From NCBI GenBank assembly GCA_015680685.1, contig MNCI01008638.1:6439-70438 (forward strand): a DNA stretch of 64,000 nucleotides. Reading direction: 5' to 3'. Under the pieces are notes generated by a model, which was not told the DNA's origin, made no database searches, and saw nothing but the letters and a program-made list of their open reading frames with translations. Made by a program: the position numbers and the translations under genes. Within the stretch, counting starts at the first letter, position 1. Every line of letters starts with the position of its first letter. Shown piece after piece: positions 1 to 11,282 of this stretch. This DNA is from Gnetum montanum (lineage: Eukaryota; Streptophyta; Gnetopsida; Gnetales; Gnetaceae).

Positions 1-716
1 AAAAATAACAAATTTGAACAAGAAAAGAAAATGAGAGCTTTATTCTTACTCAAATGGAGAAATTATAGCTGAATGAAAGTACAAATTTCCAAGGATAGAC
101 AATAGATTTAATCAAATCATCACACACACTCAATCAAAGAAAGTAGACTCTTGTATGGATGATGATCAGGCATCTTGCTAAGAATATGTCTCTCTCTACT
201 CTCTTCTCTCAACTTGCCTCTTTCTCCCTAAACTCTCTTTTGCTTGAGACTAACCTTCATTCCTTTAATTAGCCTAATTAGACTTCTTCCTTGTACTCTT
301 ATTTATAGCTTCTTAGTGTGACCTTTCATATTCCCTATAATTTTCGGTTCAATTTGATGTCAGTTAAAATATGTACATGATGTCTTAGAGAAGAATGAGA
401 TGTCTCACCCAAAACTAGCTATTAATAGCTAGGATGTATTGAAATCATATGGGACATCTCAAGCTTAGTTGGGATGTCTTGAATGCAGTTGGGACATCTC
501 ACTTGTAGCTGGGACATCTTACCTACTAGGGAAAAACAAAAAGATGCTTTTTTTGAGATCTAGAACCTTTAAAGACCTCAAAAAAACTTTCCATAGCCCT
601 TGAAACCACCTAAACTCATCAAAATAGTCCCAAAACACTTCCAAACATTCCAAAAATCTAGGGAAAGATCCCATCATTTCAGAGATGTGATATTAGCTTG
701 TTTGATGTTCACATCA
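1..716 (-). repeat. 3' LTR of the short LTR element, clipped at the window start
   Basis: Matches 3016-3746 along its length. On the minus strand a TATA box (GCTATAAATAAGAG) lies near 297-312. Upstream of it, in U3, at about 395-530, is a degenerate array of a motif near GGGACATCTCA in both orientations. Many transitions separate it from the other LTR, so the insertion is not recent. Confidence 0.8.
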
Positions 717-3009
717 ACATCCTCCCCCTTGAAAAGACTTTTTATTTCCACAAAAGAGATCTTTACACTTGGGATAGCTATTGCCCCCTTACATAGGCCA
801 TAATTTATATACAAATCAAAGCATAACACACATGGAATTGTTAGATCTTATAGAATTTTATCTCTAACATCCAAAACTTATTTTACAAAAACATAAATAC
901 ACAACACAATGTATGCATGACATACATAAATACACATACATACACAAATAAGACATACTCATCCAAGATACATTCAGGATTACACAAGGGCTAGGTGACA
1001 TCTTTATCACCTCTTCCACTCTTAAAATGTCATGCTTAATGATCTTTCATAAGTTGGAAAGTACAATGCCCCCGTGAGTCAAGACCATCACACTTAGCAT
1101 AACAATCAAGACTCAATGCATCAAAATCATCATAAAAATAATTATTATTTTTGATTTTTGGTTTTGATTTTGATCTTTCCTTGCTCATGTAGGCTTCCCT
1201 TGATGCCCCACCATGCTTTCTTCATTTCAACATTTCTTTGGAATTCTTCTCTTGCATGTCCATGATTACTCAAACCTATAATAAATGAAGAATGAGAAAA
1301 AGCAAAAGGATCAGGCTTTCTTAATCCAACATCCTTTCTTCCCTTCTTTTACTCTACTTCACCTTCTTCTTCTTGGTGTTTGGAAGAGTCTCATCTAGCT
1401 TCCTTTCATCATCAGCATTACAACAACTTGGATTATCTTCATGCTACTCATCCATTTCACTGCCAAGACAAATCAAGATCATTAAAACATTTAATAAATT
1501 CATTATCATCAAAACTCAACATAAGCATCTCAAAATTTTGTAAAGTCATATCATTATCAATGTCTTCACCAACATTAACAATGACCTACTTGTAATGACT
1601 ATGCCAATAGCCATAATCATCAAACACGTTACCATTATTAGTCTTCCTCTCACTAACAATGAAATCAAAAATCACAGTGTTTGCATCACACAAAACATTC
1701 CTGATAATTTTATCACAATCACCATAATGATCATGATCCTCATCATTACCATTAAACAAACCATAATCAAGCTAAAGTAAAATACTAGCATTCATCACAC
1801 TAGTTTCAACATGAAAGACATTACTATAATTTGAAAGGTAAAGCTTAGAATCACTTCCCTCTTCATGGATTCTCCCATTCATGTTTGGTTTAACTTGATC
1901 TCCAACATGTGGTTGTCTAATCTCATCAAAGCTTAAAGTTTTAAGATCCCAAATAGGAGTTCCTAATTCCAATTGCTTGTCTTCTTCAAAGGAATCATCA
2001 TTAGGCTCTTCATCCACTTTGGATATCCCAACTCAAAAGGTAAATACTCCTCCATGGTATCAACAAAAGATTCATTTAAAAAACACATCAAAGAAACTCT
2101 TCTTCCACATGCCTTGGCTAGAAGACTCATCTCTCTCCAATGAGATAGCCTCAACTTGGCTTAGAATCTCATCTCTCTTGCCACAAGGTATAGAATAGTT
2201 GCAAAAAGAGTAAGTACCATACCTTTTGGTTCTACATTTGATCTTCCTTGAAGAAGTTCCTTGATCTTTACCACTTCTTTGGCTTTGATCTTCCATCTCG
2301 CATGACTTATGAGGTAAGAACTCTTCTTAATTAATAGCATACACCATCTTGAACTTTAAATAAATCTTGATCTCTTTGATAAAGCTCATGGTTCCCTCCC
2401 TTGAAATGTTTGAATACTAAGCATTACTTGTCTCAATATGAGATACTTGAGAACTCACTTTCTCATTGATCTCTACTTCACAAAACCTTACATCTTCTTT
2501 CTTTCCTTGATGGCTAGAAGATATTCTCTCCATTCTCCTTAAAATATATTTTAAGTTATTTTTTAATTTCTTCATATCTCTTGAAAAATATTTAACTATC
2601 TTCTTCTTTGGAAGCATAATGGAAAATAATTTAAAAGGAAGTTTTCACATAATTCTACAAGGAAAAGTGCAATATTCAATATTTCTCAAGGAATCAAACT
2701 AAGAATATTTGAATCTTAATTGAAATGAGTGCAAGATCTTCAAATCCTATCTATTATAAGCCAATGGATATCCAATTCTATAATTATCTTCAAATTCTTG
2801 ACAGATATGACAAACTTAGGAATCAAAGGGAAATTTTCAAATCCTAGGATGAGTAGAACAAGTAGCAAGAGAGAATTCATCCAAGGTTGAGAATTTGGAG
2901 TGATTCTTTGTAATTGAGATGAGAATTATCCACTTGAATGTAATTTTCTTTAATTCCAAGTCAATTTGATAAGGAGCTTCCATGGATTCCATAATTCAAA
3001 CCCTCTCAA
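717..3009 (-). other. Interior of the short LTR element, decayed coding remnant
   Basis: Minus-strand reading frames of 60-80 codons lie at 2617-2417, 2296-2072, 2154-1963 and 2017-1772. Overlapping frames at 2154-1772 suggest one acidic, Asp/Glu-rich protein broken by a frameshift. No zinc knuckle, protease, RT or integrase motif is visible. A gag-like remnant is possible but unproven. The 717-1770 part shows no recognisable coding sequence. Confidence 0.4.
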
Positions 3010-3746
3010 TGTTACAAAAATAGAAAATTTGAACAAGAAAAGAAAATGAAAGCTTTATTTTTTCTCAAATGAAGAAATTACCAATAAAAGGAAGCATAAA
3101 TTTTCAAGAACAGATAAGAGATTTAATCAAGTTCTCATGCATACTTAATCAAAGAAAGCACAATCTCATATGGATTATCATCAAGGCACCTTGCCAAGAC
3201 TCTATCTCTCTCTACTCTCTTCTCTCAACTCACCTCTCTCTCCCTAGAATCTCTTCTACTTGAGACTAATCTTCTTCCTTCTAATTAGCATGATTAGAAT
3301 TTTTTCTTGAACTCTTATTTATAGCTTCTTTATGTGACCTTTCATCTTCTTTCTAATTTTTCATTTAACTTGATGTCTATTAAAATTTGTACTAGATGTC
3401 TTAGAGAAGAATGGGACATCTCATCCAAAAGTGGTTGTTAATAGCTAAGACATCTTGAAATCATGTGGGAAAACTTGGATAGGATGTCTCAAGTCTATTT
3501 TCAACATCTTGAATGAAGTTGGAACATCTCAACTATAGCTAGGATGTCTCACCTACTATGGAGAAATACAAAGATCCTTTTTTTGAGGCTTGGAACCTCT
3601 AAACATCTTCAAAAAAGTTCCCATAGTCCCTAAAACCTATTAAAATCATCAAAGTATTCCCAAAACCCTCCCAAACATGCCAAAAATCCAAGGAAATATC
3701 CTATCATTAGAGAGATATTACATTGGCCTGTTTGATGTCCACATCA
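3010..3746 (-). repeat. 5' LTR of the short LTR element
   Basis: Complete LTR of 737 bp, TG...CA bounded on the minus strand, matching 1-716. The TATA box is near 3317-3330 and the U3 array of GACATCTC-like repeats at about 3400-3560. The bases beyond its inner end (just below 3010) do not resemble the tRNA-iMet or tRNA-Asp primer sites seen elsewhere in this window. Confidence 0.8.
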
Positions 3747-3779
3747 TTTTAGTGTTGGAATAACATAAACTTATCTTTT

Positions 3780-3978
3780 TTATCTTGAGTTCATTTTCTT
3801 CTTAGCTTTGTAATGCTTATGGTGCTATCAATGGATGACATGTATCCATCTAGCATGAGTTCCCAAACTTTAAACTCTATGAATTCAAAGAAACCTTTCA
3901 TTCAACCCTTCTTGTATGTAAAGTTGATCCCATTGAACATTGGTGGCTTGGTGTATGATGTTCCTTCCATCATTCACT
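3780..3978 (-). pseudogene. Ty1/copia gag N-terminal fragment
   Basis: The minus strand reads about 45 residues of the typical start of plant copia gag, including the segment KPPMFNGINFTY followed by basic residues. This is the region often found as a DUF4219/UBN2-type gag domain. Reading starts near 3975. It is cut off by the short LTR element at 3746, and in-frame stops appear in the piece that remains. The rest of gag-pol is not seen left of that insertion within the window. The call rests on motif recognition only. Confidence 0.6.
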
Positions 3979-5110
3979 CCTGAGTTGTTACACTCAAAAT
4001 TAAGAGTACTCATCTTTCATATCACTAAGAGATTTAGAACTTAGAAAAGGGCTTGAATAAATTCCATCAATTTGAACATAAAACTCCACACAAATATATG
4101 AAATTCCTCAACTTGGACACGTACACACTTAGAGGGTAGAATCCTTGCATATCTCTTAACTTTGTTTCTTTAAAAATGTGGTTTAAAGAATATCACAACC
4201 TTTACAAATATTGAGCTCTATAAGAAGTGTTTTCTCTCAATAAATACACTCAATACCACAAGGTCCCAATAAGCACAAAATGTAGTTTCAATGATCCCAT
4301 AACCTTTATAATATCTTGGGCTCCGCATGAAGTATTTTTTCTTAAGAAACACACTTAACCCTACAAGGTCTCAACAAGCTCAAGGGATACCTTCCTACAT
4401 GAAATACATTAATTCTACAAGGCTTACAAATAGAAAAAAGAAAATCAAGAAGAAAATGTACTTAAATTATAAATTTCTTACTTTAATGCTCTTAATAATT
4501 TCAATACAAAACTCACAAAAGATAGAGAATTGAAGAACAAAAAAATTTTACTTAATCTAAATAATGAGGGAATAATCGTGTGAACAATGCTTATCATTTT
4601 CACAAAGATATTATTTCTTTTATAGCCTATGTTCTTGTTAAATTGAAATTTGAACAATGAATAGAAAATGGCTACTTGGCACATCTCATTTGACCTTATG
4701 ACATCTCACTAAGTTTCTATTGCTTGTAGGTGAAATGTCTCACTTTAACTAGGACATCTTACTTGGGATATCTTAATTGCACTTAGGATGTCTACTATTT
4801 TTGTAGGACATCTAACTTGAAACTAGGCTTTTTCCATTGGAACAACTGTTATTCTTTTAGGACATCTTCATAGCTACCAAAATATCTTCTTTTGAATTCT
4901 AGGCTTCATGCACCCTTGTGATTTCTTCAAACTCTTGAAATCTTAATTTAGATAGCATCACTATAGATTGAAAAATTAGCTCTTGTCTTGGTCTCAACAT
5001 GTCTTGATCTTTACCATGCTCTTGTCTTGATCTTATCATACTCTTATCAAGCTCTTGTCTTTATCTTATCTTTTCAAGTCCAATAAGATTCCATAATCAC
5101 ATCTTCCACA
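3979..5110 (-). repeat. Probable LTR and leader of the copia relic, edges uncertain
   Basis: Non-coding sequence immediately upstream (minus strand) of the copia gag fragment. A TATA-like box (GGCTATAAAAG) lies near 4615-4628. Upstream of it, at 4680-4880, are degenerate GACATCTC repeats resembling those of the short LTR element. Downstream, at 4190-4385, is a tandem duplication of about 100 bp. This is the order expected of a U3-TATA-R/U5 LTR, but no second copy is present to fix its ends and no primer site was recognised. Confidence 0.45.
4190..4390. repeat. Two-copy tandem repeat, period about 100 bp
   Basis: The block at 4190-4288 (…CACAACCTTTACAAATATTG…) recurs in diverged form at about 4293-4390 (…CATAACCTTTATAATATCTTG…). 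Each copy ends in a CACAAGGTCCCAATAAGC-like stretch. A partial third copy may follow to about 4425. Confidence 0.6.
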
Positions 5111-5157
5111 TTCTTCATTTTTCAAGGTTTTGATATACCAATAGGTGAACATAATGA

Positions 5158-5631
5158 AATTGAATTAAAGTTAAACAAAAGTGCTATAAAAATAGAAAAT
5201 TCAATTTAAAGTTTTAGGTCTTTTCTTTTTTAATTATAGCACCTATTATACCAAGTTGAGTGAGCTAGTAATGATGACTAATGAACTATACACAAGCACT
5301 CATTATAACTTGAGTAGACCTAGATTTAAGTTTAGTTATGTCATATTTCCTTTCATCTCATTTTACTTATCCCAACATTATCTTAACTAGGCTATCCATG
5401 TTTTGAATTAAAGTTAAACAAAAGTGCTAAAAAATAGCAAATTCAATTAATTAAAGAAATAATTATTTTTAATGTAACTTTTATAATATTTTTGTCTTTT
5501 TTAAAGTTATAGTCCTTTGCTATTTTGTTTATGGTAAATATTATACTAAGTTGAGTGAGCTAGTGTTGATGACTACTAAATTGTACACACTCATTGTATC
5601 TTGAGTAGATCTAGGTTTAAGTTTAGCTTTT
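5158..5631. repeat. Direct repeat pair, about 190-225 bp each
   Basis: The segments 5158-5340 and 5404-5631 share the same order of blocks: GAATTAAAGTTAAACAAAAG, then CAAGTTGAGTGAGCTAGT, then a shared block ending in AAGTTTAG. No coding potential was seen. The second copy ends at the single N at 5635. It continues, reverse-complemented, inside the next segment. Confidence 0.7.
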
Positions 5632-5635
5632 TTTN

Positions 5636-6155
5636 ATTTCTTAATTGAACACTTCAAAAATAGATTTCAAAGTAAAATCATCATGAAATTTTCTCAATTG
5701 GAGGGTTAAAAAAATGATAGATTTCTTATTGTTTCCAAAAAAAATTATTTAAATCTCAGTTATCCTAAATTTGCATTGCTTCATCATTGTATATCTTCAT
5801 AAGACATAGAATCTAAACCTCCAAATCAAGAAATTTTATGGTCAAAAATAGTAAAGGTAGAAAAGAGAAATATGCAAACAAAAAGAGAAATATGCAAACA
5901 ACATGCATAGCCTAGATAAGAAAATGCTGGGATAAGAAAAAATAAAAGAAAGAAAAATATAAAAAAGCTAAACTTAAACCTAGATCTACTCAAGATACAA
6001 TGAGTGTGTACAATTTAGTAGTCATCAACACTAGCTCACTCAACTTAGTATAATATTTACCATAAACAAAATAGCAAAGGACTATAACTTTAAAAAAGAC
6101 AAAAATATTATAAAAGTTACATTAAAAATAATTATTTCTTTAATTAATTGAATTT
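5636..6155. other. Wrongly oriented assembly piece bounded by single Ns
   Basis: This 520-bp piece lies between single Ns at 5635 and 6156. Its right part (about 5967-6155) is an apparently perfect reverse complement of 5433-5632, just left of the first N. When the piece is turned around it overlaps the left contig, and then carries on the same repeat unit seen at 5340-5400. That is the pattern of a scaffold gap filled with an inverted contig, not a biological palindrome. Confidence 0.8.
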
Positions 6156-6156
6156 N

Positions 6157-6435
6157 ATAAGTGAGAAGAATTGAATCTACAACTTAAATTTTATTTAACC
6201 ATATGCCTTGTTATTAAGATTTGCAATTTGGTTGAATCAACATATATTGAGCTAAGGTACTTAGGTAGTGAACCTATTTAATCAATTCCATATATCTTTA
6301 TTTTGGGGCATTAGAGCCTGCAATAATTGAATTATAGGTACACTATAGGAATGCAAGACACATATAGTCAAATTAAAACTTTATAACTCATCATTAGCTA
6401 TTAAATTAAATCCATTCAAAATTCTAGATCAAAAA
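6157..6435. other. No gene seen
   Basis: AT-rich sequence without an ORF, repeat or recognisable element. Confidence 0.5.
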
Positions 6436-7250
6436 TTTCACTGCTAAACTAACACCTCACTAGCATCTCACTATTACTGTCATGCTATAAATATAATCCA
6501 CTACATGAATTATACCTCATGGTACATTGTAAAATTGTTAGAAAATGCAATGCATATCTAAGCTTCCTCTAAAGCTTATTTTCTTCTTATTGTAATCATG
6601 GCATTTTTATCCAACGTTAACTTGCATGGTAATCCAAATTTTAGTTCTTTGATTTCCTTTTTCAAATCTCCTGATCAAATATGCATATGAAGCTTTTGAT
6701 GCCACCTAAACTTGATTTGATATTCCTTCAAAAAAATGATGCAAGCCTTGATGTTCTCCATTCACTTATTGCCCCATAACCATAAATCAAGTAGTTGATC
6801 CTATGAGTGAAGTCGTAGAGACACCTATGTAAAGAAGGTATCATGAAATCCATCAAATGTATAGTGAAGTCATTGACATCCCTAGATCTTGTTAGTGATC
6901 ACTAAACTCCAGGTTACCACACCTCACCTAAATAATCTAGTCTAAAATAGACACTAGTTTTTTTCTGAAGGTGGTTGCTTTCTTATTTGTCTTTTTTCAT
7001 TTCTATAGTTACTATAACATTGTTAAGTTGGCTGTCATTTTGTTTTCATATTTTTTCTTACCATTTTTTTCTTACCAACCTTGCAGACTTCATTACTTGA
7101 ATCTTGACTAAAGGCTGAAATGTCTAAACATCACATTGAAGCACAGGGTCTACACATCACTATGTTAAAATAAAATCACATGTCCTCATTCATGACATAA
7201 AATGTATGTGACATGTTTTCATTAAATCAACACCATTGATGAAGAATGCA
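6436..7250. repeat. CpG-depleted copy of a duplicated segment (partner 12557-13440)
   Basis: About 800 bp collinear with 12557-13440. It includes the blocks CTGATCAAATATGCATATGA and CCCCATAACCATAAATCAAG and one copy of the downstream repeat unit (AAACATCACATTGAAG). Many differences are C-to-T or G-to-A at positions that are CpG in the partner, such as GCGAAGTCGTTGAC becoming GTGAAGTCATTGAC. The copy ends where the gypsy protease relic begins, near 7250. Confidence 0.75.
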
Positions 7251-7252
7251 CT

Positions 7253-7660
7253 ATCTTCAAAAATTATGATTTTACCTCCCTCATAAGATAGATAAATCTT
7301 TTGATGGATTGGGGAAGAAACTACTTGTAACTTGGTCAACTAGGATCTTCTTAGGATTATGTTGAAGCCTGGTATTTCTTCCACAACTAGGAAATCCGCA
7401 AAAATTAGGAATTATTCCCCGGCTACAAAGTCTAATGAAATTAATCCTCTCACCACTACCTATGATCCATTAAATGTTTTATGTGTAGAGGTAGAGGTGT
7501 TATGGATGTGCTTAAACAATCCTAAGCATTCTATGATGGAAAAGGAGATTACATTTATGGCTAATCCATCATCAACATGCACTTGGTACACTTTGTATTG
7601 GACAACTCTAATTGTTATGAAGAAGGGAACTCTCAACACATCACCATTTTTAAGGATTTC
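7253..7660 (-). pseudogene. Gypsy retropepsin-like protease, decayed
   Basis: The minus strand reads QVHVDDGLAINVISFS around the active site. This corresponds to the V-D-D-G-S-A-L-N signature of Tat-lineage proteases, with Ser replaced by Leu. About 60 codons downstream comes GFNIILRR followed by VVSSPIHQK, matching the family's N-L-L-L-G-R-P-W and P-S-(S/T)-L-H-Q-K block. A stop replaces the Trp of the G-R-P-W motif and other stops occur, so it is non-functional. The reading ends at the junction with the duplicated segment. Confidence 0.6.
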
Positions 7661-9229
7661 TTTTTACCTCTCTATCATGAAACATCAAGCTAATTGGTTT
7701 CATTTCTTTTTTTGGTAACGGTAGTACTATCACTACATGAATAGACTCTTCATTATTGGGATGTTCTCACTTACAGGAATGGAAGTCAACATCTTAACCA
7801 AGGGTTTACAATGGGTAGGGAAGGTTATAACCAAGTTGTAAAAGCTTAAAAAAGTATTATTTTATTTTAAGAAGAGCTTGACATACTCCATGATAGTGAG
7901 GTTTCTTTATTGTTGTTGGATGATTTCTTATTTTTGTTGGCTTTCACTTCCTCCATTCAACATAGGATCTTAACCTTGTGTTTCAACATTTGTTATTTTG
8001 GTCCCTTTCCCTTCTATTGTTTTAGGTTTTCCTCTATATGTTGGGTGGTAAATGTGGTTTTTTCTTTAGAGTCCATAGGTATGGTGGAAATTGGAGTAGG
8101 CTTCAATGAGTGTACTTCCTTCTAGACTTTTGATTGATTAGTGTCCTTAGCCTTAGGCTTAGAAGCTGGATTCTTGCATTATTTTGGGATGGTTTTTTCA
8201 TATTTGATTAGGAAGAGGTTGAGGCATTAGCCACTATGGGAGAACACTAGTCAACTTGGACTACAAGTTTACTGGTGAAGAAAGGGGGCATTCTAATGAT
8301 GAAAGGAACCATAAGTTATGGCATCCTTATAACAAATGGAGTTCATGAACTCATAGAAGTTTTTTTTTATGAGGAGATACCTAAACCACAAATGGTTCCC
8401 TAGTAGTTTTAAACTTGTCATGGACATTGAAGGTGGCTATACTAAATTGGTTATTACCAGTGTTGAGAGGGTCCTTGTATACCTACATAAATTCCTTTTG
8501 ATGCCTAATAGGGTTAGATGCACTCAGAATTTACCCTCCACTATCTATCATCTTCTATAAATCATCTTTTAAGGCTAAGAAAAAATAAATATTATGGATA
8601 GGAAGCTAATGGTAGTAGCAAAATCTATCTAACTTGAATTATTTAGGCATGGGAGGATTGTCTTTCGTGGTTGTAGTAGGATCTTTAGCAATCTTTCCTA
8701 GGCGATCGTACTTCTTATGAACATTCTTAGATAGTTGCTTATATTAAATATGGCTACTCTTGAGCAACTAATCAAGAAGCTTTGATGATTTCATGTGTAG
8801 TTTTATATACTTTGACCTATCTTTCTATTTGAAGTTAGGCTTTGAAAGGTTGGACATGGAAGCATTGGATGTTGAAGCTTGAGGAGATGTGGTAGAAGTC
8901 TTAGGTTTTGTTGTTTTTAATACCTATGTTGTTTTAGATTCTTTTGTCACTATGGCCATAGCTATATGTAGTTATTTACCCTTGTCCCTTTCCCATTTCA
9001 TGTGTTAGTTCTTGTAGGTTACATATGTAAGTTCATTACTAACTTTTGCTACTTCTATATTCTTGATTTGAAAAAAGGCTTGACTAAGAGATTAGGGATA
9101 CAGATAACAAAGTTTGAACTTCATAAAGTCATTAGCTACTTCCTTGAAAATGGTCAAAAGATATGTTTTAAAGATGGATTCAAGTATTTCATTAAGCATA
9201 GCATTCCATCATTGTATGAACTTTTGAAT

Positions 9230-9640
9230 AGCTTCAAGGAGTCCCTATCTCACTTTCATGAGTTGGTCTAGCATTGTTTCAAGTCTCAATTTATACTTGA
9301 AATAATTAATCAATTGGTTTATCAAGTCATCTAGGGAAGAGATAGATCCTCTATGTAGTGCTCAATACCAGTCTAGGACATTTTTGATCTAGAACATAGA
9401 AAATATGCACAACATTGTATGTGGCTAAGCTTACAACAATAATTAGATGGGCATTGGGGTCACCCTCACAATTGTACTTGGTGAAGCAAGGGATGGGGGC
9501 TCTTGCAAGAAGAGTTATCTATGGGACATTGGGACTTATAGGATCATCTTGGTAAAATTCCATGATCTTTATCATTTGGTTGGTGCTTGCCTCAAGTTTC
9601 TTTAGTTTATTGGTAAGGCTTTGGATTAGCTAAAAAGCTT
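9230..9640 (-). pseudogene. Gypsy gag (retrotransposon gag domain), decayed
   Basis: The minus strand reads PCFTKYNCEGDPNAHL, followed about 40 codons later by SISSLDDLINQLINYFKYKL and LDQLMKVRXG. These are the conserved blocks of plant gypsy gag: a K-Y-x-G-x-G-D-P entry motif, then the aromatic/basic helix and a Q-G-P-N-E-S-like turn. Stops break the frame several times. It lies about 1.6 kb upstream of the protease relic on the same strand, the expected gag-to-protease order. Confidence 0.6.
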
Positions 9641-10599
9641 AATCCAAGCTTTGAGTTGCACTTGTAGGATGTACTCGTTGTGCGGCTAGTAGAGTGGTTG
9701 GTTGAACTAGTTAAGGTCTTGCAATGAGCAATGACATGGATTGAACAAGTTGTGTTGCTATTACTACAAGGGGGCTAAACAAAGAGTAAGATTTTTGAGT
9801 AGAGATTTGTAGGATAAAGGGAACAAAGGGGATATGAGAAGTTAGGGGGACTTAAGGTCCTGAAGAAGAACCTACTAAGATGATGAATGGGGGTAGCATA
9901 GAAGAAACACTATGTGGTTGTCATGTGGACTAAGGCTAAGTCATAGTTGGAAGAGACATGAATAGGAAGGAGACTTTGGAAACCGATTGGGAAGTTTAAC
10001 CCAAGGAGGTGGTAGGTGTTACCTGCGTAGAGTATAAAGGGTTAATCATAATGGCAAGGATGGACAATTACAAGGGTTCCTCCACTTGGGAATACTCTTT
10101 GTAATAGCCTTTGAATTCATCTTGTTCATCTTGATTGCACTCTAGGCTAGACTCTTTGCTTATCGTAATTTCCTAATCATCATCTACTAGTAGGGCTAGC
10201 ATGTTGATGTAAGCTTCAGAGAGCTCTACTCTATTGTATGGGGAAGGAAAATATTCTTTTCCATGTTTGTGAATAATTTCGAACACATATTTGAAGTCTA
10301 ACTCCTTATGTGTGATGCAAAAGCCAACTTGGATCTTTGCATAGATAAAGTTATAGTACTCTTAGATAGGAGTAGCATGCACGAGATCATGTCCTAAATG
10401 CCTAAGGAACTATCTATGCTCCATTATAGCTAGATCTTTAGGGTTGTAAATGCTAGCAAATTATTGATTGGCAACCATGGCAATGATGTGATGTCATACA
10501 ATAGTTGAAACAAAAGGTATAAAACATAGAAGATCAACTAATTTGTCAAATATAGCAAATGTTCTCTAAGGTTGTTGATGTTTTGAACAAGTTTTAGCT

Positions 10600-10790
10600 T
10601 ATAACGTATAAGGCTCTAGCATGTGAGGCTATAGCATACAAGAGCTATGATGTGTAATGCTATAATGTGTGAAGATATAGTGTGTAAAGCTATAGCATGT
10701 AAAAGTCAAAGTGTATAAAGATATAGCATGTTAAACTATAGTGTGCAAAGCTATATAGTATGAAGGTGTAGAATATGAGGCAAATTGGGC
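10600..10790. repeat. Degenerate minisatellite, period about 15-17 bp
   Basis: About ten imperfect copies of a unit near AAGCTATAGCATGTGA, with variants such as AAGATATAGTGTGT. It separates the gypsy relic from the gene-like locus to the right. Confidence 0.7.
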
Positions 10791-11282
10791 TTAAAATGTA
10801 AGAACAAAAATGTGGAAAATGAATGTAATAATGATTTGCAACCCACACAGGTAAACTACTTTCCCCATCTAATAGTAGCAAGCACTCTTTAACTACTTGA
10901 AATTCTTCTATTTGATCTAATATTAGTTGCTGGTTAACCCTACCTTACTCATGGAGTGCCTAGGAGCCCATGGATATCCTAAGCACTAGGTTTGGGCACA
11001 GTAAAAGCTTAGAAAATAGACAACATAAGTTACTACACCAGACCATAATAAACTGAAATAGTAGCCCCACTATAAACAGTTTATGCAATTTTAAAGTTTT
11101 GAGCATATTTAAAAGCAATTAAAGCTAAATCTGAATTTGGTAATTGTGTTGAATTTCTTTGGCAGCTCTTACCCAGAAATTTTCAATTTTAAAGAAATAC
11201 GACAATTAGAAAAGAAAGGGAAAGAAAGGGAGTGCTCATGATTTAGAACCTTAGAGCAAAAGATCACAGATTGCATCCATCT
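10791..11282. other. No gene seen
   Basis: Unique-looking AT-rich DNA with no convincing ORF, motif or repeat. Confidence 0.5.

Larger units (their letters stand above)
1..3746 (-). mobile_element. Short LTR retrotransposon, probably non-autonomous Ty3/gypsy type
   Basis: Two direct repeats of about 720-735 bp (1-716 and 3010-3746) flank a 2.3-kb interior. Read on the minus strand each LTR starts TGATGTG and the complete copy ends in TAACA. The purine tract AAGGGGGAGGATGT lies just before the 3' LTR, as in many plant Ty3/gypsy elements. The first six bases of the plus-strand left LTR fall outside the window, so the target duplication cannot be tested; the right flank is TTTTA. I saw no convincing reverse transcriptase, integrase or protease, and no standard primer site next to the 5' LTR. 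The interior is too short for gag-pol, so it probably relied on another element's proteins. It lies inside a copia gag relic. Confidence 0.75.
7250..10440 (-). mobile_element. Ty3/gypsy relic, gag and protease only
   Basis: Minus-strand remains of a gypsy element of the kind whose protease carries a V-D-D-G-S-A-L-N-type motif (Tat-like). Gag is recognisable at about 9640-9240 and protease at about 7660-7260. The stretch between (8600-9230) and the part upstream (9640-10440) translate into broken frames only. No RT or integrase follows: the element ends at the duplicated segment near 7250. No LTRs were found. Longer plus-strand frames here (such as 7359-7718) are antisense shadows. Confidence 0.6.

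Noticed and set aside
5433-6155. Large near-perfect palindrome that could be a hairpin element
   Set aside because: Single Ns at both edges and perfect continuity after flipping point to mis-oriented assembly, unlike the N-free fold-back at 14736-15247.
7359-7718. 119-codon plus-strand frame
   Set aside because: Antisense shadow of the gypsy protease relic, whose motifs read on the minus strand.
10600-10790. CRISPR-like array
   Set aside because: Short degenerate units with no constant repeat/unique spacer alternation in a plant nuclear context; a minisatellite.
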